A stretch of DNA of 64,000 nucleotides from Bugula neritina (Eukaryota > Bryozoa > Gymnolaemata > Cheilostomatida > Bugulidae), in NCBI GenBank assembly GCA_964035545.1, contig OZ037768.1, positions 15,252,175 through 15,316,174 on the forward strand, in the 5' to 3' direction. The position numbers and the translations under genes were made by a program. Position 1 is the stretch's first letter; every line of letters starts with the position of its first letter. The notes under the pieces are model-generated. The model had not been told where the DNA came from and did no database searches. It saw only the letters and a list, made by a program, of their open reading frames with translations. This document shows, piece after piece, positions 1 through 15,019 of this stretch.

Positions 1-1219
1 ACTTCAACATACTGAAATATACCGAAAAAAATTGAAACATACTGAAATACACTGCAACATACTGAAATATACTGCATGATACTGCAACATACTGATACAC
101 ATTGTAAGATACTGAAATACACTGCAACATACCGCAACATACTGCAACGTATTGAAATACACTGTAACATATTGAAATATACTGCAACATACTGAAACAT
201 ACGGCAACATACTGAAATATACTGCGACACATTGAAATATAGTGCAACATACTGAAATATGCTGTAGCATACTGAAATACACTGCAATACACTGAATTTT
301 ACTGTAACATACAGAAACGTACTGTAACACACTGAAACATACGGCAACATACTAAAATATACTGCGACACATTGAAATATACTGCAACATACTGAAATAC
401 ACCGTAATATACTAAACTCCACTGCAACATTCTGAAATACACTGTAACACATTGAAATACACTGCAACACATTGAATTATACTGAAATACATTGTGAGGT
501 ACTGAAATACACTGCAACATACTGCAACATAATGGAATATATGGTAACCTACTGAAATATGTTGAAAACTACTGAAATATACTGCAACATAATGCAACAT
601 AATGAAAGATACTGCAACATACTGAAATACATTGTAACATACTGAAATACACTGTAACATATTGAAATACACTGCAACATACTGCAACATACTAAAAAAC
701 ACTGTAACATATTGAAATAAACTGCAACACATTGAAACATTCCGCAACATACCGAAATATATGGTAACCTAATGAAATATACTGTAACACGTTGAAGTAC
801 ACTGCAACATACTGAAATACACTGCAACACACTAAAGTATACTGTAATTTACAGAAATGTACTGTAACATACTGAAATACACTGTAACATATTGAAAAAC
901 ACTACAACACATTGAAATATACCGCGACAAACCGAAGTATATGGTAGCCTACTGAAATATATGCGACATATTGAAATATACTGCAACATAATGAATTATG
1001 CTGTAACATACTAAGACATACTGCAACATCCTGAAATATAATGCAACATACTGAAATATACTCCAACATACTAAAATACACTGCAACACACTGCAACCTA
1101 CTGAAATATACTGCAACATACTGGAATACACTGTAACATACTGAATTACACTGCAACATACTGTAACATACTGAAGTTCACTGCAACACATTGAAATAAA
1201 CTGCAACATACAGAATTAT
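1..1219 (+). repeat. 1219-bp HOR unit, copy 1
   Basis: The segment starting ACTTCAACATACTGAAATAT at position 1 recurs at 1220. The period is 1219 rather than 1220 because of the 1-bp deletion in the unit at 961. The two units match closely over about the first 870 bp, apart from decamer-sized indels. The last part (870-1219) is not reproduced in the second copy but is related to 8540-8910. Confidence 0.88.
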
Positions 1220-2070
1220 ACTTCAACATACTGAAATATACCGAAAAAAATTGAAACATACTGAAATACACTGCAACATACTGAAATATACTGCATGATA
1301 CTGCAACATACTGATACACATTGTAAGATACTGAAATACACTGCAACATACCGCAACATACTGCAACGTATTGAAATACACTGTAACATATTGAAATATA
1401 CTGCAACATACTGAAACATACGGCAACATACTGAAATATACTGCGACACATTGAAATATAGTGCAACATACTGAAATATGCTGTAGCATACTGAATTACA
1501 CTGCAATACACTGAATTTTACTGTAACATACAGAAACGTACTGTAACACACTAAAACATACGGCAACATACTAAAATATACTGCGACACATTGAAATATA
1601 CTGCAACATACTGAAATACACCGTAATATACTAAACTCCACTGCAACATTCTGAAATACACTGTAACACATTGAAATACACTGCAACACATTGAATTATA
1701 CTGAAATACATTGTGAGGTACTGAAATACACTGCAACATACTGCAACATAATGGAATATATGGTAACCTACTGAAATATGTTGAAAACTACTGAAATATA
1801 CTGCAAAATAATGCAACATAATGAAAGATACTGCAACATACTGAAATAAACTGCAAGATACTGCAACATACTGAAATACATTGTAACATACTGAAATACA
1901 CTGTAACATATTGAAATACACTGCAACACATTGAAACATTCCGCAACATACCGAAATATATGGTAACCTAATGAAATACACTGTAACACGTTGAAGTACA
2001 CTGCAACATATTGAAATACACTGCAACACACTAAAGTATACTGTAATTTACAGAAATGTACTGTAACATA
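1220..2070 (+). repeat. 1219-bp HOR unit, copy 2 (incomplete)
   Basis: This repeats positions 1 to about 870 at an offset of 1219, with point differences (for example CTGCAAAATA at about 1801 for CTGCAACATA) and insertion or loss of 10-30 bp blocks after about 1820. After about 2070 it passes into another HOR type. The same pair recurs at 8911-10129 and 10130-10980 as part of the 8.9-kb duplication. Confidence 0.82.
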
Positions 2071-2239
2071 CTGAAACATGCGGCAACATATTGAAATATA
2101 CTGCAACACATTGAAATATACTGCAACTTACTGAAATGTGCTGCAGCATACTGAAATACACTGCAACACAGTGAAGTATACTCTAATATACAGAAATGTA
2201 CTGTAAAATAGTGAAATATACTGCAACATACTGAAATAC

Positions 2240-3450
2240 ACCGTAACATACTGAAATACACTGTAACATATTGAAATACACTGCAACACACCAACATATA
2301 CTTAAACATACCAAAAAACATGGTAAACTACTGAAATATGTTACAAACTATTGAAACATACTGCAACATAATGAAATATACTGCAACATACTGAAAGATA
2401 TTGCAACATACTGCAACATACTGAAATACACTGTAGAATACTGCAATATACTGCAACATACTGAAATATACTGCAAGATACTGCAAAATACTGAAATACA
2501 TTGTAAGATACCTAATTACACTGCAACATACTGCAACATACTGCAACATATTGAAATACACTGTAACATATTGAAAAACACTACAACACATTGAAATTTA
2601 CCGCAACATACCGAAGTATATGGTAGCCTACTGAAATATACTGCGACATATTGAAATATATTGCAACATAATGAAATATGCTGTAACATACTAAGACATA
2701 CTGCAACATATGGAAATATAATGCAACATACTGAAATATACTCCAACATACTAAAATACACTGCAACACACTGCAACATACTGAAATATACTGCAACATA
2801 CTGAAATACACTGTAACATACTGAATTACACTGCAACATACTGTAACATACTGAAGTTCACTGCAACACATTGAAATGAACTGCAACATACGAAATTATA
2901 CTTCAACATACTAAAAAAAACCGAAAAAAATTGATACATGCTGTAATACACTGTAACATACCGAAATACACTGTAACATATTGGAATGCACTGCAACACA
3001 TTGAAATATACCGCAAGATACCGAAATGTTTGGTAACCTACTGAAATATGCTGTAACACATTGAAACATACTGCAACACATTGAAATAAACCGCAACATA
3101 CTGAAATATGCTACAGCATACTGAAATACACTGCAAGACACTGAAGTATACTGTAGTATACAGAAATGTACTGTAACATACTGAAATCTATGGCAACATA
3201 CTTAAATGTACTGCAACATACTTAAGTATACTGCAACAAACTGAATATACGGTAACCTACCGAAATATGTTGCAAACTCCTAAAATATACTAAGTCACCA
3301 AAAATATTGCAGTTGTGCAACATAATGTAATATACCGCAAAAACATTGAAATATCCTGCAACAGCTTAAGAGATACTGCAAAATACTGCAACATACTGAA
3401 ATACACTGTAACATACTGAAATACACTGCAACATACTGAAATACACTGTA
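2240..3450 (+). repeat. 2495-bp-offset HOR segment, copy 1
   Basis: This segment is repeated at about 4735-5900 at offset 2495 up to about 3015/5510. The second copy then lacks about 80 bp, and matching resumes at about 3100/5517. Landmarks include CCAAAAAACATGGTAAACTA near 2291 and the diverged 100-bp cassette at 3277-3376. Confidence 0.82.
3277..3376 (+). repeat. Diverged 100-bp HOR cassette, copy 1
   Basis: About 100 bp that departs from the decamer consensus, running from CTCCTAAAATATAC through ACTAAGTCACC to CAGCTTAAGAGATACTG. It contains the small inverted repeat TTGCAGTTGTGCAA at 3307-3320. The decamer register resumes on both sides, so it replaces about ten units. It is kept through every duplication as a marker. 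Confidence 0.85.
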
Positions 3451-4734
3451 ACATATTAAAATACACTGCAACACACTGAAATATACTGAAATATACCGAA
3501 ATATATGGTAACCTACTGAAATATGTTGCAAACCACTGAAATATACTGCAACATACTGCAACATAATGAAGTATACTGCAACATACTGAAATATACTGCA
3601 AGATACTGCAACATACTGAAATACACTGTAACATACTGAAATACACTGCAACATACTGAAATATACTGCATGATACTGCAACATACTGAAACACATTGTA
3701 AGACACTTAAATACACTGCAACATACCGCAACATACGGCAACGTACTGAAATACACTGTAACATATTGAAAAACACTGCAACACATTGAAATATACTGCA
3801 ACATACTGAAACATACAGCAACATACTGAAATATACTGCGACACATTGAAATACAATGCAACATACTGAAATATGCTTTAGCATACTGAAATACACTGCA
3901 ATACACTGAAGTATACTGTAATATACAGAAACGTACTGTTACATACTGAAACGTACGGCAACATACTAAAATATACTGCGACACATTGAAATATACTGCA
4001 ACATACTGAAATACACCGTAACATACTAAACTCCACTGCAACATTCTGAAATACACTGTAACTCATTGAAATACACTGCAACACATTGAATTATACTGAA
4101 ATACATTGTGAGATACTGAAATACACTGCAACATACTGCAACATGATGGAATATATGGTAACCTACTGAAATATGTTGAAAACTACTGAAATATACTGCA
4201 ACATAATGCAACATAATGAAAGATACTGCAACATACTGAAATAAACTGCAAGATACTGCAACATACTGAAATACACTGTAACATACTGAAATACACTGTA
4301 ACATATTGAAATACACTGCAACACATTGAAACATTCCGCAACATACCGAAATATATGGTAACCTAATGAAATATACTGTAACACGTTGAAGTACACTGCA
4401 CCATACTGAAATACACTGCAACACACTAAAGTATACTGTAATTTACAGAAATGTACTGTAACATACTGAAACATGCGGCAACATATTGAAATATACTGCA
4501 ACACATTGAAATATACTGCAACTTACTGAAATGTGCTGCAGCATACTGAAATACACTGCAACACAGTGAAGTATACTCTAATATACAGAAATGTACTGAA
4601 AAATACTGAAATATACTGCAACATACCGAAATATATGGTAACCAACTGAAGTATGTTGCAAACTACTGAAATATACTGCAACATACTGAAATACACCGTA
4701 ACATACTGAAATACACTGCAACATACTGAAATAC

Positions 4735-5900
4735 ACCGTAACATACTGAAATACACTGTAACATATTGAAATACACTGCAACACACCAAAATATACTTAA
4801 ACATACCAAAAAATATAGTAAACTACTGAAATATGTTACAAACTATTGAAACATACTGCAACATAATGAAATATACTGCAACATACTGAAAGATATTGCA
4901 ACATACTGCAACATACTGAAATACACTGTAGAATACTGCAATATACTGCAACATACTGAAATATACTGCAAGATACTGCAAAATACTGAAATACATTGTA
5001 AGATACCTAATTACACTGCAACATACTGCAACATACTGCAACATATTGAAATACACTGTAACATATTGAAAAACACTACAACACATTGAAATTCACCGCA
5101 ACATACCGAAGTATATGGTAGCCTACTGAAATATACTGCGACATATTGAAATATATTGCAACATAATGAAATATGCTGTAACATACTAAGACATACTGCA
5201 ACATATGGAAATATAATGCAACATACTGAAATATACTCCAACATACTAAAATACACTGCAACACACTGCAACATACTGAAATATACTGCAACATACTGAA
5301 ATACACTGTAACATACTGAATTACACTGCAACATACTGTAACATACTGAAGTTCACTGCAACACATTGAAATGAACTGCAACATACGAAATTATACTTCA
5401 ACATACTAAAAAAAACCGAAAAATATTGAAACATGCTGTAATACACTGTAACATACCGAAATACACTGTAACATATTGGAATGCACTGCAACACATTGAA
5501 ATATACCGCAACATACTGAAATATGCTACAGCATACTGAAATACACTGCAAGACACTGAATTATACTGTAGTATACAGAAATGTACTGTAACATACTGAA
5601 ATCTATGGCAACATACTTAAATGTACTGCAACATACTTAAGTATACTGCAACAAACTGAATATACGGTAACCTACCGAAATATGTTGCAAACTCCTAAAA
5701 TATACTAAGTCACCAAAAATATTGCAGTTGTGCAACATAATGTAATATACCGCAAAAACATTGAAATATCCTGCAACAGCTTAAGAGATACTGCAAAATA
5801 CTGCAACATACTGAAATACACTCTAACATACTGAAATACACTGCAACATACTGAAATACACTGTAACATATTAAAATACACTGCAACACACTGAAATATA
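4735..5900 (+). repeat. 2495-bp-offset HOR segment, copy 2
   Basis: Copy of about 2240-3450 with an internal loss of about 80 bp (eight decamers) near 5510. It carries the second example of the diverged cassette at 5692-5792. Confidence 0.8.
5692..5792 (+). repeat. Diverged HOR cassette, copy 2
   Basis: By eye identical to the cassette at 3277-3376, including TTGCAGTTGTGCAA at 5722. It lies 2415 bp downstream of copy 1. Confidence 0.85.
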
Positions 5901-6173
5901 CTGAAATATACCGAAATATATGGTAACCTAATGAAATACACTGTAACACGTTGAAGTACACTGCAACATATTGAAATACACTGCAACACACTAAAGTATA
6001 CTGTAATTTACAGAAATGTACTGTAACATACTGAAACATGCGGCAACATATTGAAATATACTGCAACACATTGAAATATACTGCAACTTACTGAAATGTG
6101 CTGCAGCATACTGAAATACACTGCAACACAGTGAAGTATACTCTAATATACAGAAATGTACTGTAAAATACTG

Positions 6174-7440
6174 AAATATACTGCAACATACTGAAATACA
6201 CTGTAACATATTGAAATACACTGCAACACACCAAAATATACTTAAACATACCAAAAAATATGGTAAACTACTGAAATATGTTACAAACTATTGAAACATA
6301 CTGCAACATAATGAAATATACTGCAACATACTGAAAGATATTGCAACATACTGCAACATACTGAAATACACTGTAGAATACTGCAATATACTGCAACATA
6401 CTGAAATATACTGCAACATACTGAAATACACTGTAACATACTGAATTACACTGCAACATACTGTAACATACTGAAGTTCACTGCAACACATTGAAATGAA
6501 CTGCAACATACGAAATTATACTTCAACATACTAAAAAAAACCGAAAAATATTGAAACATGCTGTAATACACTGTAACATACTGAAATACACTGTAACATA
6601 TTGGAATGCACTGCAACACATTGAAATATACCGCAAGATACCGAAATGTTTGGTAACCTACTGAAATATGCTGTAACACATTGAAACATACTGCAACACA
6701 TTGAAATAAACCGCAACATACTGAAATATGCTACAGCATACTGAAATACACTGCAAGACACTGAATTATACTGTAGTATACAGAAATGTACTGTAACATA
6801 CTGAAATCTATGGCAACATACTTAAATGTACTGCAACATACTTAAGTATACTGCAACAAACTGAATATACGGTAACCTACCGAAATATGTTGCAAACTCC
6901 TAAAATATACTAAGTCACCAAAAATGTTGCAGTTGTGCAACATAATGTAATATACCGCAAAAACATTGAAATATCCTGCAACAGCTTAAGAGATACTGCA
7001 AAATACTGCAACATACTGAAATACACTCTAACATACTGAAATACACTGCAACAAACTGAAATACACTGTAACATATTAAAATACACTGCAACACACTGAA
7101 ATATACTGAAATATACCGAAATATATGGTAACCTACTGAAATATGTTGCAAACCACCGAAATATACTGCAACATACTGCAACATAATGAAGTATACTGCA
7201 ACATACTGAAATATACTGCAAGATACTGCAACATACTGAAATACACTGTAACATACTGAAATACACTGCAACATACTGAAATATACTGCATGATACTGCA
7301 ACATACTGAAACACATTGTAAGACACTTAAATACACTGCAACATACCGCAACATACGGCAACGTATTGAAATACACTGTAACATATTGAAAAACACTGCA
7401 ACACATTGAAATATACTGCAACATACTGAAACATACAGCA
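6174..7440 (+). repeat. HOR segment related to 2830-3820 (3620-bp offset)
   Basis: From about 6446 onward the sequence follows 2826 onward at offset 3620, with few point changes. It includes the cassette at 6897-6996, where one base differs (ATGTTGC for ATATTGC). This is the third related block in the first 7.5 kb, which shows stacked local duplication. Confidence 0.8.
6897..6996 (+). repeat. Diverged HOR cassette, copy 3
   Basis: Same cassette with one substitution upstream of the TTGCAGTTGTGCAA inverted repeat, which starts at 6927. Confidence 0.85.
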
Positions 7441-7991
7441 ACATACTGAAATATACTCCAACATACTAAAATACACTGCAACACACTGCAACATACTGAA
7501 ATATACTGCAACATACTGAAATACACTGTTACATACTGAATTACACTGCAACATACTGTAACATACTGAAGTTCACTGCAACACATTGAAATAAACTGCA
7601 ACATACGGAATTATACTTCAACATACTGAGAAATACCGAAAAATATTGAAACATGCTGTAATACGCTGTAACATACTGAAATACACTGTAACATATTGGA
7701 ATGCACTGCAACACATTGAAATATACCGCAACATACCGAAATGTTTGGTAACCTACTTAAATATGCTGTAACGCATTGAAATATACTGCAACACATTGAA
7801 ATATACCGCAACATACTAAAATATGCTACAGCATACTGAAATACACTGCAAGACACTGAAGTATACTGTAATAGACAGAAATGTACTGTAACATACTGAA
7901 ACTTATGGCAACATACTTAAATGTACTGCAACATACTTAAATATACCGCAACAAACTAAATATACGGTAACCTACCGAAATATGTTGCAAA

Positions 7992-8093
7992 GTCCTAAAA
8001 TATACTAAGTCACGAAAAAATATCGCAACTGTGCAACATAATGAAATATACCGCAAAAACATTGAAATATCCTGCAACAGCTTAAGAGATACT
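7992..8093 (+). repeat. Diverged HOR cassette, copy 4 (variant)
   Basis: Most divergent copy. The inverted-repeat core reads CGCAACTGTGCAA instead of TTGCAGTTGTGCAA, so the short palindrome is weakened. The flanks (CTAAGTCAC at the left, CTTAAGAGATACTGC at the right) are retained. Confidence 0.82.
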
Positions 8094-8910
8094 GCAAAAC
8101 ACTGCAACATACTGAAACACACAGTAACATACTGAATTATACTGAAATACATTGTAAGATACTGAAATAGACTGCAACATACTGCAACATAATGGAATAT
8201 ATGGTAACCTACTGAAATATGTTGAAAACTACTGAAATATACTGCAACATTATGCAACATAATGAAAGATACTGCAACATACTGAAATAAACTGCAAGAT
8301 ACTGCAACATACTGAAATACACTGTAACATACTGAAATACACTGTAACATATTGAAATACACTGCAACATACTGCAACATACTAAAAAACACTGTAACAT
8401 ATTGAAATAAACTGCAACACATTGAAACATTCCGCAACATACCGAAATATATGGTAACCTAATGAAATATACTGTAACACGTTGAAGTACACTGCAACAT
8501 ACTGAAATACACTGCAACACACTAAAGTATACTGTAATTTACAGAAATGTACTGTAACATACTGAAATACACTGTAACATATTGAAAAACACTACAACAC
8601 ATTGAAATATACCGCAACAAACCGAAGTATATGGTAGCCTACTGAAATATACTGCGACATATTGAAATATACTGCAACATAATGAATTATGCTGTAACAT
8701 ACTAAGACATACTGCAACATCCTGAAATATAATGCAACATACTGAAATATACTCCAACATACTAAAATACACTGCAACACACTGCAACCTACTGAAATAT
8801 ACTGCAACATACTGGAATACACTGTAACATACTGAATTACACTGCAACATACTGTAACATACTGAAGTTCACTGCAACACATTGAAATAAACTGCAACAT
8901 ACAGAATTAT

Positions 8911-11900
8911 ACTTCAACATACTGAAATATACCGAAAAAAATTGAAACATACTGAAATACACTGCAACATACTGAAATATACTGCATGATACTGCAACAT
9001 ACTGATACACATTGTAAGATACTGAAATACACTGCAACATACCGCAACATACTGCAACGTATTGAAATACACTGTAACATATTGAAATATACTGCAACAT
9101 ACTGAAACATACGGCAACATACTGAAATATACTGCGACACATTGAAATATAGTGCAACATACTGAAATATGCTGTAGCATACTGAAATACACTGCAATAC
9201 ACTGAATTTTACTGTAACATACAGAAACGTACTGTAACACACTGAAACATACGGCAACATACTAAAATATACTGCGACACATTGAAATATACTGCAACAT
9301 ACTGAAATACACCGTAATATACTAAACTCCACTGCAACATTCTGAAATACACTGTAACACATTGAAATACACTGCAACACATTGAATTATACTGAAATAC
9401 ATTGTGAGGTACTGAAATACACTGCAACATACTGCAACATAATGGAATATATGGTAACCTACTGAAATATGTTGAAAACTACTGAAATATACTGCAACAT
9501 AATGCAACATAATGAAAGATACTGCAACATACTGAAATACATTGTAACATACTGAAATACACTGTAACATATTGAAATACACTGCAACATACTGCAACAT
9601 ACTAAAAAACACTGTAACATATTGAAATAAACTGCAACACATTGAAACATTCCGCAACATACCGAAATATATGGTAACCTAATGAAATATACTGTAACAC
9701 GTTGAAGTACACTGCAACATACTGAAATACACTGCAACACACTAAAGTATACTGTAATTTACAGAAATGTACTGTAACATACTGAAATACACTGTAACAT
9801 ATTGAAAAACACTACAACACATTGAAATATACCGCGACAAACCGAAGTATATGGTAGCCTACTGAAATATATGCGACATATTGAAATATACTGCAACATA
9901 ATGAATTATGCTGTAACATACTAAGACATACTGCAACATCCTGAAATATAATGCAACATACTGAAATATACTCCAACATACTAAAATACACTGCAACACA
10001 CTGCAACCTACTGAAATATACTGCAACATACTGGAATACACTGTAACATACTGAATTACACTGCAACATACTGTAACATACTGAAGTTCACTGCAACACA
10101 TTGAAATAAACTGCAACATACAGAATTATACTTCAACATACTGAAATATACCGAAAAAAATTGAAACATACTGAAATACACTGCAACATACTGAAATATA
10201 CTGCATGATACTGCAACATACTGATACACATTGTAAGATACTGAAATACACTGCAACATACCGCAACATACTGCAACGTATTGAAATACACTGTAACATA
10301 TTGAAATATACTGCAACATACTGAAACATACGGCAACATACTGAAATATACTGCGACACATTGAAATATAGTGCAACATACTGAAATATGCTGTAGCATA
10401 CTGAATTACACTGCAATACACTGAATTTTACTGTAACATACAGAAACGTACTGTAACACACTAAAACATACGGCAACATACTAAAATATACTGCGACACA
10501 TTGAAATATACTGCAACATACTGAAATACACCGTAATATACTAAACTCCACTGCAACATTCTGAAATACACTGTAACACATTGAAATACACTGCAACACA
10601 TTGAATTATACTGAAATACATTGTGAGGTACTGAAATACACTGCAACATACTGCAACATAATGGAATATATGGTAACCTACTGAAATATGTTGAAAACTA
10701 CTGAAATATACTGCAAAATAATGCAACATAATGAAAGATACTGCAACATACTGAAATAAACTGCAAGATACTGCAACATACTGAAATACATTGTAACATA
10801 CTGAAATACACTGTAACATATTGAAATACACTGCAACACATTGAAACATTCCGCAACATACCGAAATATATGGTAACCTAATGAAATACACTGTAACACG
10901 TTGAAGTACACTGCAACATATTGAAATACACTGCAACACACTAAAGTATACTGTAATTTACAGAAATGTACTGTAACATACTGAAACATGCGGCAACATA
11001 TTGAAATATACTGCAACACATTGAAATATACTGCAACTTACTGAAATGTGCTGCAGCATACTGAAATACACTGCAACACAGTGAAGTATACTCTAATATA
11101 CAGAAATGTACTGTAAAATAGTGAAATATACTGCAACATACTGAAATACACCGTAACATACTGAAATACACTGTAACATATTGAAATACACTGCAACACA
11201 CCAACATATACTTAAACATACCAAAAAACATGGTAAACTACTGAAATATGTTACAAACTATTGAAACATACTGCAACATAATGAAATATACTGCAACATA
11301 CTGAAAGATATTGCAACATACTGCAACATACTGAAATACACTGTAGAATACTGCAATATACTGCAACATACTGAAATATACTGCAAGATACTGCAAAATA
11401 CTGAAATACATTGTAAGATACCTAATTACACTGCAACATACTGCAACATACTGCAACATATTGAAATACACTGTAACATATTGAAAAACACTACAACACA
11501 TTGAAATTTACCGCAACATACCGAAGTATATGGTAGCCTACTGAAATATACTGCGACATATTGAAATATATTGCAACATAATGAAATATGCTGTAACATA
11601 CTAAGACATACTGCAACATATGGAAATATAATGCAACATACTGAAATATACTCCAACATACTAAAATACACTGCAACACACTGCAACATACTGAAATATA
11701 CTGCAACATACTGAAATACACTGTAACATACTGAATTACACTGCAACATACTGTAACATACTGAAGTTCACTGCAACACATTGAAATGAACTGCAACATA
11801 CGAAATTATACTTCAACATACTAAAAAAAACCGAAAAAAATTGATACACGCTGTAATACACTGTAACATACCGAAATACACTGTAACATATTGGAATGCA

Positions 11901-13640
11901 CTGCAACACATTGAAATATACCGCAAGATACCGAAATGTTTGGTAACCTACTGAAATATGCTGTAACACATTGAAACATACTGCAACACATTGAAATAAA
12001 CCGCAACATACTGAAATATGCTACAGCATACTGAAATACACTGCAAGACACTGAAGTATACTGTAGTATACAGAAATGTACTGTAACATACTGAAATCTA
12101 TGGCAACATACTTAAATGTACTGCAACATACTTAAGTATACTGCAACAAACTGAATATACGGTAACCTACCGAAATATGTTGCAAACTCCTAAAATATAC
12201 TAAGTCACCAAAAATATTGCAGTTGTGCAACATAATGTAATATACCGCAAAAACATTGAAATATCCTGCAACAGCTTAAGAGATACTGCAAAATACTGCA
12301 ACATACTGAAATACACTGTAACATACTGAAATACACTGCAACATACTGAAATACACTGTAACATATTAAAATACACTGCAACACACTGAAATATACTGAA
12401 ATATACCGAAATATATGGTAACCTACTGAAATATGTTGCAAACCACTGAAATATACTGCAACATACTGCAACATAATGAAGTATACTGCAACATACTGAA
12501 ATATACTGCAAGATACTGCAACATACTGAAATACACTGTAACATACTGAAATACACTGCAACATACTGAAATATACTGCATGATACTGCAACATACTGAA
12601 ACACATTGTAAGACACTTAAATACACTGCAACATACCGCAACATACGGCAACGTACTGAAATACACTGTAACATATTGAAAAACACTGCAACACATTGAA
12701 ATATACTGCAACATACTGAAACATACAGCAACATACTGAAATATACTGCGACACATTGAAATACAATGCAACATACTGAAATATGCTTTAGCATACTGAA
12801 ATACACTGCAATACACTGAAGTATACTGTAATATACAGAAACGTACTGTTACATACTGAAACGTACGGCAACATACTAAAATATACTGCGACACATTGAA
12901 TTATACTGCAACATACTGAAATACACCGTAACATACTAAACTCCACTGCAACATTCTGAAATACACTGTAACTCATTGAAATACACTGCAACACATTGAA
13001 TTATACTGAAATACATTGTGAGATACTGAAATACACTGCAACATACTGCAACATGATGGAATATATGGTAACCTACTGAAATATGTTGAAAACTACTGAA
13101 ATATACTGCAACATAATGCAACATAATGAAAGATACTGCAACATACTGAAATAAACTGCAAGATACTGCAACATACTGAAATACACTGTAACATACTGAA
13201 ATACACTGTAACATATTGAAATACACTGCAACACATTGAAACATTCCGCAACATACCGAAATATATGGTAACCTAATGAAATATACTGTAACACGTTGAA
13301 GTACACTGCACCATACTGAAATACACTGCAACACACTAAAGTATACTGTAATTTACAGAAATGTACTGTAACATACTGAAACATGCGGCAACATATTGAA
13401 ATATACTGCAACACATTGAAATATACTGCAACTTACTGAAATGTGCTGCAGCATACTGAAATACACTGCAACACAGTGAAGTATACTCTAATATACAGAA
13501 ATGTACTGAAAAATACTGAAATATACTGCAACATACCGAAATATATGGTAACCAACTGAAGTATGTTGCAAACTACTGAAATATACTGCAACATACTGAA
13601 ATACACCGTAACATACTGAAATACACTGCAACATACTGAA
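8911..13640 (+). repeat. HOR copy A2 (near-identical to 1-4730)
   Basis: Second copy of the 4.73-kb segment, offset 8910 bp. It shares the idiosyncratic 1-bp deletion of the first copy: the unit reads ATGCGACATA at 961 and at 9871, where the related copy at about 8650 reads ACTGCGACAT. The deletion therefore predates this duplication. Its right end overlaps the start of the 6.7-kb HOR that begins near 12585. Confidence 0.95.
12187..12286 (+). repeat. Diverged HOR cassette, copy 5
   Basis: Copy of the 3277-3376 cassette carried by the 8910-bp duplication. The core starts at 12217. Confidence 0.85.
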
Positions 13641-14641
13641 ATACACTGTAACATATTGAAATACACTGCAACACACCAAAATATACTGAAACATACCAAA
13701 AAATATGGTAAACTACTGAAATATGGTACAAACTATTGAAACATACTGCAACATAATGAAATATACTGCAACATACTGAAAGATATTGCAACATACTGCA
13801 ACATACTGAAATACACTGTAGAATACTGCAATATACTGCAACATACTGCAACATACTGAAATACATTGTAAGATACCTAAATACACTGCAACATACTGCA
13901 ACATACTGCAACATATTGAAATACACTGTAACATATTGAAAAACACTACAACACATTGAAATATACCGCAACATACCGAAGTATATGGTAGCCTACTGAA
14001 ATATACTGCGACATATTGAAATATACCACAACATAATGAAATATGCTGTGACATACTAAGACATACTGCAACATACGGAAATATAATGCAACATACTGAA
14101 ATATACTCCAACATACCAAAATACACTGCAACACACTGCAACATACTGAAATATACTGCAACATACTGAAATACTCTGTAACATACTGAATTACACTGCA
14201 ACATACTGTAACATACTGAAGTTCACTGCAACACATTGAAATAAACTGCAACATAGGAAATTATACTTCAACATACTAAAAAAAACCGAAAAATATTGAA
14301 ACATGCTGTAATACACTGTAACATACTGAAATACACTGTAACATATTGGAATGCACTGCAACACATTGAAATATACCGCAACATACCGAAATGTTTGGTA
14401 ACCTACTGAAATATGCTGTAACACATTGAAACATACTGCAACACATTGAAATAAACCGCAACATACTGAAATATGCTACAGCATACTGAAATACACTGCA
14501 AGACATTGAAGTATACTGTAGTATACAGAAATGTACTGTAACATACTGAAATCTATGGCAACATACTTAAATGTACTGCAACATACTTAAGTATACTGCA
14601 ACAAACTGAATATACGGTAACCTACCGAAATACGTTGCAAA

Positions 14642-14743
14642 CTCCTAAAATATACTAAGTCACCAAAAAATATTGCAGTTCTGCAACATAATGTAATATA
14701 CTGCAAAAAAATTGAAATATCCTGCAACAGCTTAAGAGATACT
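14642..14743 (+). repeat. Diverged HOR cassette, copy 6
   Basis: Here the core is TTGCAGTTCTGCAA (from 14673), a perfect 6-bp inverted repeat with a TT centre. It belongs to the 6.7-kb HOR family. Confidence 0.85.
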
Positions 14744-14988
14744 GCAAAATACTGCAACATACTGAAATACACTGTAACATACTGAATTACACTGCAACAT
14801 ACTGCAAAATACTGAAATATACTGTAACATACTAAAACATACTGCAACAAACTGAAAACTAATACAAAATACTGAATTACACTGCAACATACTGAAACAT
14901 ACCTAAAAATATCGAAACACACTGAAATACACTGTAACATTCTGAAATACACTGCAACAAATTGGAATATACTGCAACATACCGAAAT

Positions 14989-15019
14989 ATATGGTAACCT
15001 ACTGAAATATGTTGCAAAC
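14989..15019 (+). repeat. GGTAACC cassette (representative, left block)
   Basis: Composite ATATGGTAACCTACTGAAAT followed by ATGTTGCAAAC. Dozens of close copies occur through satellite 1, often with the GGTAGCC or GTTAACC variant. It usually follows ACCGAA. It is distinct from the decamer consensus yet in register. Confidence 0.8.

Larger units (their letters stand above)
1..4730 (+). repeat. HOR copy A1 (8910-bp offset pair)
   Basis: This stretch is repeated at 8911-13640 at a constant offset of 8910 bp. I found only two substitutions between the copies: T2939 versus C11849, and A3991 versus T12901. There is no length change over the 4.73 kb. The match ends at about 4731, where this copy has 20 bp (two decamers) that the other lacks. 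The window starts inside the repeat, so the true unit may extend further left. Near-identity means either very recent duplication or homogenisation, or an assembly duplication. Confidence 0.95.

Noticed and set aside
3295-4056. 253-aa minus-strand frame
   Set aside because: Satellite translation. Its near-identical copy at 12205-12894 is shorter only because of the single base change at 12901, so length is not conserved.
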